DNA of 46,389 bases. It comes from an uncultured Prevotella sp. GTDB lineage: Bacteria; Bacteroidota; Bacteroidia; Bacteroidales; Bacteroidaceae. Location: the NCBI GenBank assembly GCA_947170265.1, contig CAMVSV010000020.1:1-46389 (forward strand), given 5' to 3'. The notes under the pieces are model-generated. The model did not search any database and was not told the origin of the DNA. It saw nothing but the letters and a program-made list of their open reading frames with translations. The translations under genes and the position numbers were made by a program. The stretch's first letter is position 1. The number at the start of each line of letters is the position of its first letter. Shown one piece after another: positions 1 through 8,336 of this stretch.

Positions 1-36
1 CGGGGTTATTTGATTAATATTTAACTGATCCCGATT

Positions 37-3000
37 TTAACGGGACACTAATGGTGTGAAATATATTTCCACTCTGCTTATGTCCTTCTTTTCTATCTTG
101 TTTTGTCTGTCCTTATAGTATTTGAGGAATATCTTCTTGTCAAATCGGTGATATTCCTTTATGAGTCTTTTTATGTCGTTCTTTATCTCTTTGTCAGCTA
201 TATAGTGCCAGTTGTCAATGGCTTCCGACAGCTTCACTTTTTTCTTTGTCTGTAGTCTTACGGCTCCTGATACACTTGCTTTGTGTAATGATTTCCGTAT
301 GGCCCACCCGTCACCTTTCGTCTGTCTTGCCAACACTTTCTTTCCGTTTTCGTAGTGCCAGTAGAAGTTGGTGTTTTTGTTTATTACCCTAAGGTTTTGT
401 TTGAAGCTCACCACAATAGACGACAGTTCTTTTCTTACGTCCTGTGTGAATGTTTCCCATGGTTTGTTAAACTGCCATTTATAGTTCCCTTTGTCATCGG
501 TTCCTGTCTTTGTGCATAGCTTCCGCTGCAAGTCATAGCGTTTGTCTCTCTTGTCCGACAGTGCTGCTTGATTGTTAAGGTAGTTTATGTGGCTCCTTGT
601 AGTGCATGCAATGATTATGGCATCCATGGCATGGTGTCTGTGGTCTATTCTCTTTTTGTTGAATCCTTTTGATATTTCCAATGGCACATTTATTTGGAAA
701 TACCGCTTTCCATTCTTTTCAACAAATTCTCCATAGTCGTGGCTGTCGGTTATCTTGTTCAGTCTTTCAAATCGTGGAGCTACAATGTCGTTCCACACAT
801 CGTTTATCCCCCATTCTTTTTTCAGCCTGTCGGTAATGGAGCCGTTGGTAGCTATCACGTTCTTTGATGTAGCTTCCTTTTCTCCGTCTTCGCGCACGAG
901 ATGGGAGAGTATTTCTATTGTTTTCCTGGCAATATACCTGCTGTCGTTGAGCTGTCGCTCAATAAACTTGTCGGGAATATCTTCCATGAGCAGCTTTTTC
1001 ATCTTTGTCCTGTTGTTGGCATAGTGCTGCTTCACAAAGTCCTCATATTGCACTTTATCTAATATCTTCAGTTTCTTTCCCATGTTTCCTGTTATGATTT
1101 CGCCGCCATGCTTGTTCACGAATTCATATCCCAGCATTCTGTCCTTGAGCTTGTTCACTTCGCTTTCGCAAATAACCTTGTTGCTCAGTGAGTCGTCAAA
1201 ATATCTGGACTGTGGTATCACATGCTCTATCTCGTATTCATGGGTGAAGAGTTTGCTCAGGGGAATAACCTGTCCGGTGTATGGTGATTTATATTTCTGT
1301 TCGAGCCATAGTCTGTAGCGCATTATATCTTTCCTTTCGACATGCTTTGAGCTGTTGCCCAGATTGTCGGCAATAAGTTGCATGTCTTCATCTTCCTTGT
1401 CATTGCCAATATTTGCAAGTGCATTTTCCTCAAATATCTTCAATATTTCCTGTTGTGAGGGAGAGTAAGGTCTGACCCCTTCAATTTTGTATTCGGGGTT
1501 TATGAATTCTTGGAGCAGCAGTCTGATGCGCAGGTTTCTTTTCTCGTTTTCCTGCATCCTTTCAGAAGCCTCCTTTCTTTCCTTGTTGTTTTTCTTGAGG
1601 TCGCGTCCCATCTCCACATGTATTTCTGAAATCTCCCCGTAGGTTTTCCATACATCACGCACCACTCTGATGGTTTCGCCCAGCACCGCCTCTACTACAG
1701 GATTTCTCAGGGAGTGTTGCTTGAAAACGTCTTTCAGATATCTGTCTATGTCTTCCGGTGTCTGCCATTTGCTTGTATCTGAGCTCTCGGAGTGTCGGTC
1801 ATAGACAACGTAGCCTGCCAACGATTTTGGCAGGTATTGAAAATCCTGAATGTTGTTTAGGTCTTTGGTTTTTTCGCGAACGCGCTCAGAAATGGTGTCA
1901 TCAGCTGTGCCGTCAATAAGATGGCTTATCCTTTCTTTTGTATGCTTGTCTATATTGTCTTCGCTCCAGAACTTGCCTGTGCGCATGAGTGGCAGCAATT
2001 TCTTTATTGCCTTTTCTGAGTATGCCCCGTAATCGCTTTCAAAAGGTTTCATGTGGACGAAATTCGCAACGAAACTTTCAGAATCAATGTTGTTCTTCTT
2101 TGCAAAGGAGCTCAGTGCTTTTTCCAGAATTATCAGGTCGTCAACGGAATAGAGTATGTGCCATAGGTTGTTTTCCTGCTGGCGGCTCAACTGTGGACAG
2201 TCCTTTGTCTTTGCGAGCAGACTCATTATCTCATGGTGGGTCTCGCAGCAAGGATATGTCTTGTCTTCCACATAGTTCCACCTGTACTTGCCGGCATTTT
2301 TGCCAAAACCGAAAGGTTTGTATTTGAGAAGTTCCTTTTGGTTTATCTCTTTCTTCTCATACAGCCATTCAAAAAGTTTCTCAATATCTTCGGTAGAACT
2401 TAGGAAATCACTTGTAACGTCAACGTCGGTTTTCAGTTTTCCGTTCACCTCTTTTTCCCTTTCATATATCCTGAGGTCTTGTATGAACTGCCATAGTCTG
2501 AATTCCTGATACAGGGGATGAGACTTTGAAATGCATTTTATTCTTTTTGTCACTATCTCTCCCGTCTCCTTGTCTATGTATTGGTAGCTTTCCATCTTAC
2601 AGTCGGCAATCTCCGACTTCTTGCTTTTCAACGGACGCTGGTAGAAGATGATGTCATCGATGAAAAGATCTGTAAACGTTTTTCCGATCAGGGAGTTAAA
2701 GTGCGCATCGTTGTTATGGTAAAGCTCACGAACGCATTGCTGTAGCAAATTCTTGTCTTGCAGCTCGGGAATATACTTTTTCTGGATTTCCAAAATCTCT
2801 CTGAGCTCTTCTTTGTAGAAGTGTCGGTCAATAACCCTTACCAGCTTACCTCTCACTGTAACATTGGGGTTGGCAAGCAACTCGTCATAGATATATTCTC
2901 CGACAGTTTTCCCGCTGTCGTGAATAGCCATCTCTGACCGCTTCTTCAGGAGTATCCACTCGTCAGGCTTGGGGGCGCTTATCTTTATCTGTGGATCGCC

Positions 3001-3813
3001 CTCCTTGTCTATTTTCACCTTGCCCTCTTTGTCGTATGTCGTGGTAACTATGACCTCCACCTTGTCGCCCACCTTGTAGGGGGCAGTCACACCCGACTTG
3101 CGTTGTGTGGCACCATTCTCATAGGTTATCTTAAACCAGAACACCCCTTTGCGCTTCTTGTCTTCGTTTGTTTGCTCTACGTTGGTAACTTCCAGAATCT
3201 TGTATTCCTCGTTGTCGTTGGCTTTGGTTTCATCTTCCATGCCTCTGAGCTGGTAGTAGCCTCGCTTGGTGTTGAAATTAAGAATTATCCAAGCCAGTTC
3301 CTGGCGCAGTATGGGCTTTGTCATTGCTTTCTTGCGCAGGTAGTATATGGTCCAGTCATAGGGTACTTTCTTTCCGTTTGCCACCAATTGTGGCTGGTGC
3401 TCGGCAAAGTCTGCCAGCATCTCGTGGAAAGAGTCTTTAAAAATGAATTCATTCTTTCCGGAAGCATCCCTGCGATAGGGGAGTAGTGGCTCGCTGTCGT
3501 TCATGAACTGTCCGGGATGGTCAGCCCAGTCTATTTCCTTCTTGAAATGTTCGGGTAGGAAGTCCAGGGTGTTCAGCACTCTCAGCAGTCGTTGTCTTCT
3601 CAGTATGGCACGCTCATAAAGGCGTCGTGTGCCTCTGAATGAGGTTCTCTCTGATGCTGGTGATTTCAGGTTTCCTTTCTCAAAGTCTCCAATGGTGGCA
3701 GCATCCATGGGAATTACTCTACTGCCAGCTTTCACTATGTTGTTGTTCTCACCATCTACCAATGCCCAACCAATGCTGTTGGTGCCCAGGTCAAGTCCTA
3801 ATATGTGTTTCAT
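37..3813 (-). CDS. cas9: Cas9 endonuclease, type II (probably II-C)
   Basis: RNA-guided DNA endonuclease of a type II CRISPR system, 1258 aa. The split RuvC nuclease is visible. RuvC-I is at the N-terminus (LGLDLGTNSIGWALV, catalytic D8). RuvC-II is IHVEMGRDLKK (E734). RuvC-III is DHRHHAMDA (H1060/H1061, D1064). The HNH domain lies between II and III with EIEHVIPQS (H864) followed by NKV and EVNKLKDR, so both nuclease sites look intact. The reading frame can be opened from a TTG at 3819, but the ATG at 3813 places the RuvC-I strand where the family has it, so I use 3813. It is long for II-C but normal for Bacteroidota Cas9. A probable tracrRNA lies divergently upstream. No cas1, cas2, csn2 or array is in the window; they would lie beyond position 1, downstream of cas9. 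The gene is clearly more AT-rich than the trp or obgE region, which suggests transfer. Confidence 0.97.
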   Translation of the reverse strand: MKHILGLDLGTNSIGWALVDGENNNIVKAGSRVIPMDAATIGDFEKGNLKSPASERTSFRGTRRLYERAILRRQRLLRVLNTLDFLPEHFKKEIDWADHPGQFMNDSEPLLPYRRDASGKNEFIFKDSFHEMLADFAEHQPQLVANGKKVPYDWTIYYLRKKAMTKPILRQELAWIILNFNTKRGYYQLRGMEDETKANDNEEYKILEVTNVEQTNEDKKRKGVFWFKITYENGATQRKSGVTAPYKVGDKVEVIVTTTYDKEGKVKIDKEGDPQIKISAPKPDEWILLKKRSEMAIHDSGKTVGEYIYDELLANPNVTVRGKLVRVIDRHFYKEELREILEIQKKYIPELQDKNLLQQCVRELYHNNDAHFNSLIGKTFTDLFIDDIIFYQRPLKSKKSEIADCKMESYQYIDKETGEIVTKRIKCISKSHPLYQEFRLWQFIQDLRIYEREKEVNGKLKTDVDVTSDFLSSTEDIEKLFEWLYEKKEINQKELLKYKPFGFGKNAGKYRWNYVEDKTYPCCETHHEIMSLLAKTKDCPQLSRQQENNLWHILYSVDDLIILEKALSSFAKKNNIDSESFVANFVHMKPFESDYGAYSEKAIKKLLPLMRTGKFWSEDNIDKHTKERISHLIDGTADDTISERVREKTKDLNNIQDFQYLPKSLAGYVVYDRHSESSDTSKWQTPEDIDRYLKDVFKQHSLRNPVVEAVLGETIRVVRDVWKTYGEISEIHVEMGRDLKKNNKERKEASERMQENEKRNLRIRLLLQEFINPEYKIEGVRPYSPSQQEILKIFEENALANIGNDKEDEDMQLIADNLGNSSKHVERKDIMRYRLWLEQKYKSPYTGQVIPLSKLFTHEYEIEHVIPQSRYFDDSLSNKVICESEVNKLKDRMLGYEFVNKHGGEIITGNMGKKLKILDKVQYEDFVKQHYANNRTKMKKLLMEDIPDKFIERQLNDSRYIARKTIEILSHLVREDGEKEATSKNVIATNGSITDRLKKEWGINDVWNDIVAPRFERLNKITDSHDYGEFVEKNGKRYFQINVPLEISKGFNKKRIDHRHHAMDAIIIACTTRSHINYLNNQAALSDKRDKRYDLQRKLCTKTGTDDKGNYKWQFNKPWETFTQDVRKELSSIVVSFKQNLRVINKNTNFYWHYENGKKVLARQTKGDGWAIRKSLHKASVSGAVRLQTKKKVKLSEAIDNWHYIADKEIKNDIKRLIKEYHRFDKKIFLKYYKDRQNKIEKKDISRVEIYFTPLVSR

Positions 3814-3888
3814 TTTCAATAGATTTATCAGATTATTGCCGTAAAGTTACGAAAAATTGGTAAATGCTTTTGAAAATGTGGTAAAAAG

Positions 3889-3919
3889 TTTGCAGATAAG
3901 GAAATAAACCTTATCTTTG
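3889..3919 (+). promoter_or_regulatory. Promoter of the putative tracrRNA
   Basis: TTTG at 3889-3892 and TATCTTTG at 3912-3919 are 19 bases apart, matching the Bacteroidota sigma-A type promoter (-33 TTTG, -7 TANNTTTG). It points away from cas9, and transcription should begin near 3924-3927, at the start of the anti-repeat-like sequence. Confidence 0.7.
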
Positions 3920-3923
3920 CGAT

Positions 3924-3995
3924 GCGAATTTAGCTAATCACAATAAGGATTATTCCGTTGTGAAAACAAACGGGCGGCGAGAGTCGCCCTTCTTT
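3924..3995 (+). ncRNA. Putative tracrRNA of the Cas9 system
   Basis: This is a short non-coding segment divergent from cas9. After the promoter comes an anti-repeat-like stretch (about 3926-3944). Its reverse complement begins ATTGTGATTAGCT, which resembles the GTTGTGATTTGCT start known for many Bacteroidota II-C repeats. Next is a small nexus-like hairpin (GGA 3947-3949 with TCC 3954-3956, enclosed by CACAA 3939-3943 and TTGTG 3958-3962). It ends in a 7-bp stem with one G-U pair and a GAGA tetraloop (3972-3989) followed by TTCTTT. The elements are directly visible. The assignment is inference because the array is outside the window and pairing to the real repeat cannot be tested. Confidence 0.7.
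3972..3995 (+). terminator. Terminator hairpin closing the tracrRNA
   Basis: GGGCGGC (3972-3978) pairs with GTCGCCC (3983-3989) around a GAGA loop and is followed by TTCTTT. It may also act as the 3' Cas9-binding stem. Confidence 0.65.
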
Positions 3996-4044
3996 GTGCC
4001 TTGTAGTGTTGGGAGCATATAGTCTCTCCACGGTGAGTATGTCG

Positions 4045-4641
4045 TTATTCCGATATTCTCACTTCGAGTGAGGTGTTGCATCTTCTGAGTATCTCAGCCA
4101 TCTTGTCTTCGTCGAAGGCTATGCATCCTCCGGTATATGTCTTCTGTCCTTTGCAGTGTATGAAGATGTTGCTTCCGTCGGGCCAGTGGTTGTCGGCATT
4201 GAAGTCAGTGGTGAGTCCGTAGTTGTATTGTGGCACGAGCTTGTACATCTCCTCGCCGTGACATTCGTGGTTCACCTCTGTCAGGTCTATTATCTGGTTG
4301 TAGTATTCGCAGTTGTCGTCGCAGGCATAGGTTGTTGGTGTAATGTCGATATATTCGAATGCTGTTCCCGGGTTGGGTTTCACTCCGAAGGCTTTCACCA
4401 CATGCAGTGTGCCGGTGGGGGTTTTGCTGTCGCCCTCGCCGGTCTTGCCTATTCCATTCTTGCCTATGTATACGTTTGTGGTGAACACCACGTTGCCGTT
4501 GATGGTGAGTCGTGCGGTGGCTTCGCTTCCGTTCACGTTGAATACCTCGAGCAGCTGGCTGTCGTTGTTTGAGCATGCTGCGAGCACTGATGCGCTGCAC
4601 AGCGTGATGATGGATGAGAACATCTGTAGTTTCTTTTTCAT
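4045..4641 (-). CDS. L,D-transpeptidase (YkuD-like) family lipoprotein
   Basis: Predicted cell-envelope lipoprotein of 198 aa. The ATG at 4641 gives a lipoprotein signal peptide (MKKKLQMFSSIITL...) with lipobox LAAC at about residues 20-23; the frame stays open 18 codons upstream, but those codons overlap the promoter. The body has the YkuD hallmarks: a GEGDSKTPTGTLHV strand early on, and near the C-terminus IHCKG followed by TGGC, matching the HxxG...GC active-site pattern with catalytic Cys. Family knowledge: these enzymes form or remodel 3-3 peptidoglycan cross-links, or anchor proteins to peptide stems. The usual S/T-H-G-C is T-G-G-C here. Its promoter and first 17 codons occur again at 5918-6031, beyond the neighbouring nuclease gene. 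Confidence 0.8.
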   Translation of the reverse strand: MKKKLQMFSSIITLCSASVLAACSNNDSQLLEVFNVNGSEATARLTINGNVVFTTNVYIGKNGIGKTGEGDSKTPTGTLHVVKAFGVKPNPGTAFEYIDITPTTYACDDNCEYYNQIIDLTEVNHECHGEEMYKLVPQYNYGLTTDFNADNHWPDGSNIFIHCKGQKTYTGGCIAFDEDKMAEILRRCNTSLEVRISE

Positions 4642-4702
4642 TGTTTGTATATGTAATGTTGCAAAGATAGCATTTTTAATTGGCATCAACATCAATCGCT
4701 TT
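4589..4702. repeat. 114-bp direct repeat, left copy
   Basis: This copy is identical to 5918-6031 except at one position (4620 A, 5949 G). It covers the first 17 codons of the L,D-transpeptidase gene, its start and its promoter. Sequence similarity stops sharply on both sides. It delimits a 1215-bp insert that carries the DUF1016 nuclease gene. Confidence 0.95.
4662..4689 (-). promoter_or_regulatory. Promoter of the L,D-transpeptidase gene
   Basis: Read on the minus strand, TATCTTTG (4662-4669) is the -7 element, and TTG at 4687-4689, 17 bases upstream, is a candidate -33 element; a second TTG lies at 4693-4695. The promoter sits inside the left repeat. Confidence 0.6.
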
Positions 4703-4716
4703 CCACTCTTCCATCG

Positions 4717-5853
4717 TCAATCATCTTTATGTTGAAGTCTGAAGAATTCTTTCTGCTGCTCAATTTCGCGACGCAGTTCTTCTTGCGTTGGCATATAGGT
4801 AAGATACTTGGCGGCAAAGAGTTGGTCGTTGTCGTTCAGTACGGAATAGCGAGCTATGTCTTCATCAGTTTCAGCACAGAGCAAGATTCCAATGGTCGGA
4901 TTGTGTCCATCCTGTCGCACCATCTCATCGTACATCCTCACATACATATCCATCTGTCCAATGTCCTGATGGCGCAGTTTTGAGGTTTTTAAATCAACAA
5001 GTACAAAACTGTGAAGATTATAATTGTAAAACACAAGATCTATGTAATAGTCTTCTTTTTCCGTATGAATATGCTTCTGACGGTCAACGAAAGCAAAACC
5101 TTTACCTAATTCCATGAGGAACTGGATAAGATGGTCAATGATGCTTTGTTCCAGATCACTCTCCGTATAATCAGCATTGTTTTTGAAGCCAAGAAACTCT
5201 GCAACTACAGGATTTTTCAGATATTCCAACTTGTCTTGCAATGGGGCGGTCAGTTGCTTCATCTCATTGCGGACAGCCTCTTGGTTCTGTGATTGCAAAA
5301 GCCGATGGTAATACTGTGAAGATACATTACGCTGCAAAGTGCGTGTACTCCACATTTCATGTGCTGCTTCTTGCTCATACCACACTCTGCCTCTGTCCGT
5401 ATTCTCTTGTAAGAGGATACGGTAATGGGTCCATGACAGGCGTATTGGAGATTTTGCACGCAGCGCGTGGAAAATGTTTTCAGATTTTGCACTCAGTGCG
5501 TGCAAAATTGTCTGAGCGTTTACAGGCTCACCATTCTCATACAAGAATAAACCGCTATATGTGGAGTAAAAATCAATATAGTTATACAAATTTCTCCAAG
5601 TAAAGCCCCCACCATATTTTGCGGTTAGTTCCTTTGCCAATACCTTTATAACTTGCTCTCCGTATTCTGCGCGTTTGTCTTTCAACACCTCGTGCTGAAT
5701 GCGCATTCCTAACAGCCAGTTGCGCTTTATCAGAGTCTCGTTGACCTGACGATAGGCCGTAGCTTGAGCCTGATCAATAATTGCACAAGCATCCTGGAGC
5801 AGCACATTATTCTGCTGCTCAGCCATTGTTGTTGTAATTTTGTTCTCTTCCAT
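4717..5853 (-). CDS. DUF1016 / YhcG-type PD-(D/E)XK nuclease
   Basis: Predicted nuclease of 378 aa. The N-terminal helical DUF1016 domain is recognisable (LIKRNWLLGMRI, then EYGEQVIKVLAKEL and GGGFTWRNLYNY). After a variable segment and LSWTHYRILL comes the C-terminal PD-(D/E)XK-like core with YYIDLVFYN followed by FVLVDLKTSKL; the usual E-x-K is D-L-K here. Family knowledge: YhcG-like proteins occur in bacterial defence and mobile-element contexts, sometimes next to restriction genes; the substrate is not established. The gene lies alone between two 114-bp direct repeats, and the right copy supplies a duplicated promoter facing it. It is more AT-rich than nearby core genes. A 33-bp-period repeat lies inside it (5450-5508). 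ATG 5853 is used; 5826 is an alternative start. Confidence 0.88.
   Translation of the reverse strand: MEENKITTTMAEQQNNVLLQDACAIIDQAQATAYRQVNETLIKRNWLLGMRIQHEVLKDKRAEYGEQVIKVLAKELTAKYGGGFTWRNLYNYIDFYSTYSGLFLYENGEPVNAQTILHALSAKSENIFHALRAKSPIRLSWTHYRILLQENTDRGRVWYEQEAAHEMWSTRTLQRNVSSQYYHRLLQSQNQEAVRNEMKQLTAPLQDKLEYLKNPVVAEFLGFKNNADYTESDLEQSIIDHLIQFLMELGKGFAFVDRQKHIHTEKEDYYIDLVFYNYNLHSFVLVDLKTSKLRHQDIGQMDMYVRMYDEMVRQDGHNPTIGILLCAETDEDIARYSVLNDNDQLFAAKYLTYMPTQEELRREIEQQKEFFRLQHKDD
5450..5508 (-). repeat. Imperfect 33-bp-period repeat inside the DUF1016 gene
   Basis: 5450-5475 and 5483-5508 match at 23 of 26 positions. In the protein this gives HALSAKS followed by HALRAKS just before LSWTHYR, the junction between the helical domain and the nuclease core. 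Confidence 0.75.
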
Positions 5854-5907
5854 AAATGAGAATTTACACGTTTACGTTTTCTGCTTCCTGGACTTGCGTG
5901 CCCGTCT

Positions 5908-5970
5908 TCACCTTATAGATGCGCTGCACAGCGTGATGATGGATGAGAGCATCTGTAGTTTCTTTTTCAT
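5908..5970 (-). pseudogene. Truncated 5' end of the L,D-transpeptidase gene (20-codon remnant)
   Basis: The right repeat copy carries the same start codon and signal-peptide beginning (MKKKLQMLSSIITLCSAS). It runs into unrelated sequence at 5917 and stops at TGA 5908-5910 after 20 codons. It lies between the duplicated promoter and the nuclease start, so it may be translated as a short leader peptide upstream of the nuclease. It differs from the intact gene by one residue (Phe8 to Leu). Confidence 0.8.
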
Positions 5971-6031
5971 TGTTTGTATATGTAATGTTGCAAAGATAGC
6001 ATTTTTAATTGGCATCAACATCAATCGCTTT
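5918..6031. repeat. 114-bp direct repeat, right copy
   Basis: Partner of 4589-4702, in the same orientation with one mismatch. It joins what is presumably the original upstream sequence (6032 onward). Together the copies look like a long target duplication or a homologous-recombination scar around the nuclease gene. Confidence 0.95.
5991..6018 (-). promoter_or_regulatory. Duplicated promoter facing the DUF1016 nuclease gene
   Basis: TATCTTTG (minus strand, 5991-5998) and TTG (6016-6018) are the same elements as in the left copy. Transcription would pass through the 20-codon remnant into the nuclease gene at 5853. Confidence 0.55.
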
Positions 6032-6677
6032 GGCGTTTTGTTGGTCGATGCCGGGAAATTCATCAATATTAAAGCAAGCAGACATGTCAGGGTGATGTTA
6101 TGGGTCGCTATGCTTGAAATGCTATTTAGAATGTGTATTTAAAATAATATTTAAAATACGTTCCATCGACTATTGTTATAAATGACATTATAAATATGAA
6201 TTTTAAATTAAATTTCAAGACCGAAGGTCGACCATAGCATGAGGTTGGTTTCGAGTTCCGCATTAGTCGCCCACATACCCAGGGCGTTGCCCCGGGCTAA
6301 CTGCTGGTTGCCTCCTTCGGGGCGTACCTCTTTTATGTTGTCATTTTGTAGCATCACAGATGCTAATATTCGATGGTGTCGGATTGCAAATCCGCCACAA
6401 CTGATTGTTGAGCGCACGTTGAGCAGGATTTGCAATCCTGCTCCCTTGAATATTAGGATTTGTAATCCGAGAAACGTTGTTCTTGCATTATTTGTCGCAT
6501 CACAGATGCTAATATTCAATGGTGTCGGATTGCAAATCCGCCACAACTGAAAATCCGCCACAGCAGTCTAACTGAAATCCGCCACAACTGACAATTTTTA
6601 ATACCTTGGGCTATGGCGCAAAAAAAAAGCTGCCTGCAAGGATTGCAAGCAGCTTTTTCGTATTAGTGAGCTTATGC
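6032..6677. repeat. Intergenic region with dispersed and palindromic repeats
   Basis: 6032-6240 is AT-rich, with nothing recognisable. 6294-6328 matches 8582-8616 at 30 of 35 positions. A 54-bp unit at 6351-6404 recurs at 6497-6550 with one difference. Hairpins built on GGATT/AATCC lie at 6380-6394, 6421-6443 (perfect 10-bp stem, 3-base loop), 6456-6468 and 6526-6540. CCGCCACA occurs repeatedly from 6391 to 6590. An open frame on the minus strand (6208-6561) is made of these repeats and is not called a gene. Confidence 0.8.
6621..6658 (-). terminator. Terminator of the secreted acidic protein gene
   Basis: AAAAAGCTGC (6624-6633) pairs with GCAGCTTTTT (6649-6658). On the minus strand the stem runs into a T tract, 20 bases past the stop codon at 6678. 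Confidence 0.8.
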
Positions 6678-8294
6678 TTATTTCTTCAGATATTTCTTGC
6701 CGTTCTGTATCACAATGCCGCGGTAGCTGTCGTTCACGCGCTGTCCGGCGAGGTTATACTTCGGAGCATTGCCGTTTGCGGCAGCCTTCTCCATGTTGTT
6801 TATCTTGTCAACCTCGAATACTATCTCCTCAAAGTCACCAAATGTCTCCTTGTACCGGGGATCTATGTCGGGATCATTATAGGTGTCGGTCTCATCGTCA
6901 TAATTATAATCCACTTCATTCATGATTATCTCTGTCATGTTACCGTCCTCATCATAGGTGGGTTCATACGAATAACCCCAGCTGTCATACATCTTCGGCT
7001 CTCCGCTATTGTATTCTTCATCGGTGTACCTGTATGTTATGTTGGCCCTTGTGCCGTATTCGTCGAAGCTTATCTTTGTTTCATCCTGGTCGTACCAGTA
7101 TTTTTTTGTCTCTGTGTCCACGTCGCTTTCGTCGGAATCTATTTCGGTGTATACGCAGCTGCCATTGTCGTCAGTGATGTCCAGCTTGCAAATCCACTTA
7201 TAGCCATCACCGAAATCTATTACGGCATTGTAGCTATCGTCGTCGCCGTAGGTTGCCGTGATGGTAGCAGGGTCTGTATCTCCATCTCCCCAGGTATACT
7301 CAGCACTCTTTATTCTGTTCCCACCCTCAAACAGGTCGTGGTATGGATCGTCAACGAGGAGCTGTCCGTCAAACGACTCCCACTCCTTCACGTTTAAATG
7401 TTCGTAAAGTTCAAATTCTTCTTCGTCACCAACATACTGTTTCCTGTGCATCTTGTTCTTTGCAGGCGACTTTAACATGACGTTATATGAAGCGAAGTCT
7501 ATCGTTGCGCTTCCGTCATCGGCATAGCTGACGCTGAGTCCGCCAACCTGACGGTAGGTCGGGGCCGGTTCTTCTTCTTCACCTTCATCTTCCTCGCCAA
7601 TAATAGACTGGTCGGTGTCGAGCATGAATTTCTTCAAGGAGGTCACTCTGCTAATAGACCGGTCGGTGTTGAGCATGAATTTCTTCAAGGAGGTCACTCT
7701 GCCTTGCTCGTCGCGCTCAATGTCGTAGTAGAATGCTTGACTATAGTTTGCCGTGTATGCTTCAGGCATGATTTCCTCAAGCAGATAACTGTCAAGGGAC
7801 ATTGGAATAGGAGATTCAACATACTCTTGTTTCTCCGAATTCCATAACATGGTCTTGCATCTGGTACAGAAGTCGGTTACCACGTCGTCGTAGGTAAACT
7901 CAATGCGGAAATTGTTTAGCCATTTTCCTGTGTTTTGGATCTTCAGCTCAAATGCTGTCACGTTGCCGTTTTCGTCGTATTCAAAAAAATTTTGTGATGC
8001 TCCCGTCTTCTCTCCTTCGCTGTTAAGGAGATCATGGGATAGGGAGGTGAGCTGTGCCGTCTCGTTGTAGGTGATTTGCGAGTTTGTTCTGGCTAACCAA
8101 TTTCCGCCGTCCCACCTAAATGAGCTCATTGTCGTAGGAACCGTTATTGCCACTTCCATTTTCTCCTTCGCCATCTTGGCACGCTTGAGCTGCGCCATGG
8201 TAGGCTGTTTGCGCTCCTTGGTCTGTGCGCTTGCTGTCTGCACGCTGGTGCTTGCTGCTGCTACGAAGGCAGCAATGAGTAACATTTTCTTCAT
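6678..8294 (-). CDS. Secreted acidic protein with Prevotella-type C-terminal tail, function unknown
   Basis: Protein of 538 aa with a classical signal peptide (MKKMLLIAAFVAAASTSVQTASA). It is rich in Asp, Glu and Tyr and contains recurring YDENGN / YDEDGN and DEYG motifs reminiscent of the short beta repeats of YD/RHS-like surface proteins. The last residues, YNLAGQRVNDSYRGIVIQ followed by NGKKYLKK, are the short tail seen on many exported Prevotella proteins and may be a secretion or sorting signal. Residues around 210-245 carry an exact in-frame 17-residue duplication. I assign no function. Its own promoter (CAAATGTA 8337-8344 on plus, TACATTTG on minus) and terminator suggest a single-gene unit. 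Confidence 0.85.
   Translation of the reverse strand: MKKMLLIAAFVAAASTSVQTASAQTKERKQPTMAQLKRAKMAKEKMEVAITVPTTMSSFRWDGGNWLARTNSQITYNETAQLTSLSHDLLNSEGEKTGASQNFFEYDENGNVTAFELKIQNTGKWLNNFRIEFTYDDVVTDFCTRCKTMLWNSEKQEYVESPIPMSLDSYLLEEIMPEAYTANYSQAFYYDIERDEQGRVTSLKKFMLNTDRSISRVTSLKKFMLDTDQSIIGEEDEGEEEEPAPTYRQVGGLSVSYADDGSATIDFASYNVMLKSPAKNKMHRKQYVGDEEEFELYEHLNVKEWESFDGQLLVDDPYHDLFEGGNRIKSAEYTWGDGDTDPATITATYGDDDSYNAVIDFGDGYKWICKLDITDDNGSCVYTEIDSDESDVDTETKKYWYDQDETKISFDEYGTRANITYRYTDEEYNSGEPKMYDSWGYSYEPTYDEDGNMTEIIMNEVDYNYDDETDTYNDPDIDPRYKETFGDFEEIVFEVDKINNMEKAAANGNAPKYNLAGQRVNDSYRGIVIQNGKKYLKK
7601..7702 (-). repeat. Two tandem 51-bp units inside the secreted protein gene
   Basis: 7601-7651 and 7652-7702 differ at only two positions. 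They encode RVTSLKKFMLNTDRSIS and RVTSLKKFMLDTDQSII, a recent in-frame duplication of 17 residues next to an acidic stretch. Confidence 0.95.
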
Positions 8295-8336
8295 AAGTTC
8301 GTTTTTTTAGTTAATTAAAAAATGTGCGTTCGTTTG

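Noticed and set aside
4703..5917. Insertion sequence or integron-like element around the DUF1016 gene
   Set aside because: No transposase, integrase or terminal inverted repeats. Only long direct repeats are present, so a standard IS is not supported.
6208..6561. 117-codon minus-strand frame in the repeat region
   Set aside because: Its codons come from repeated hairpin units (NPT.. and LQIL.. repeats). No start context or gene-like codon bias.
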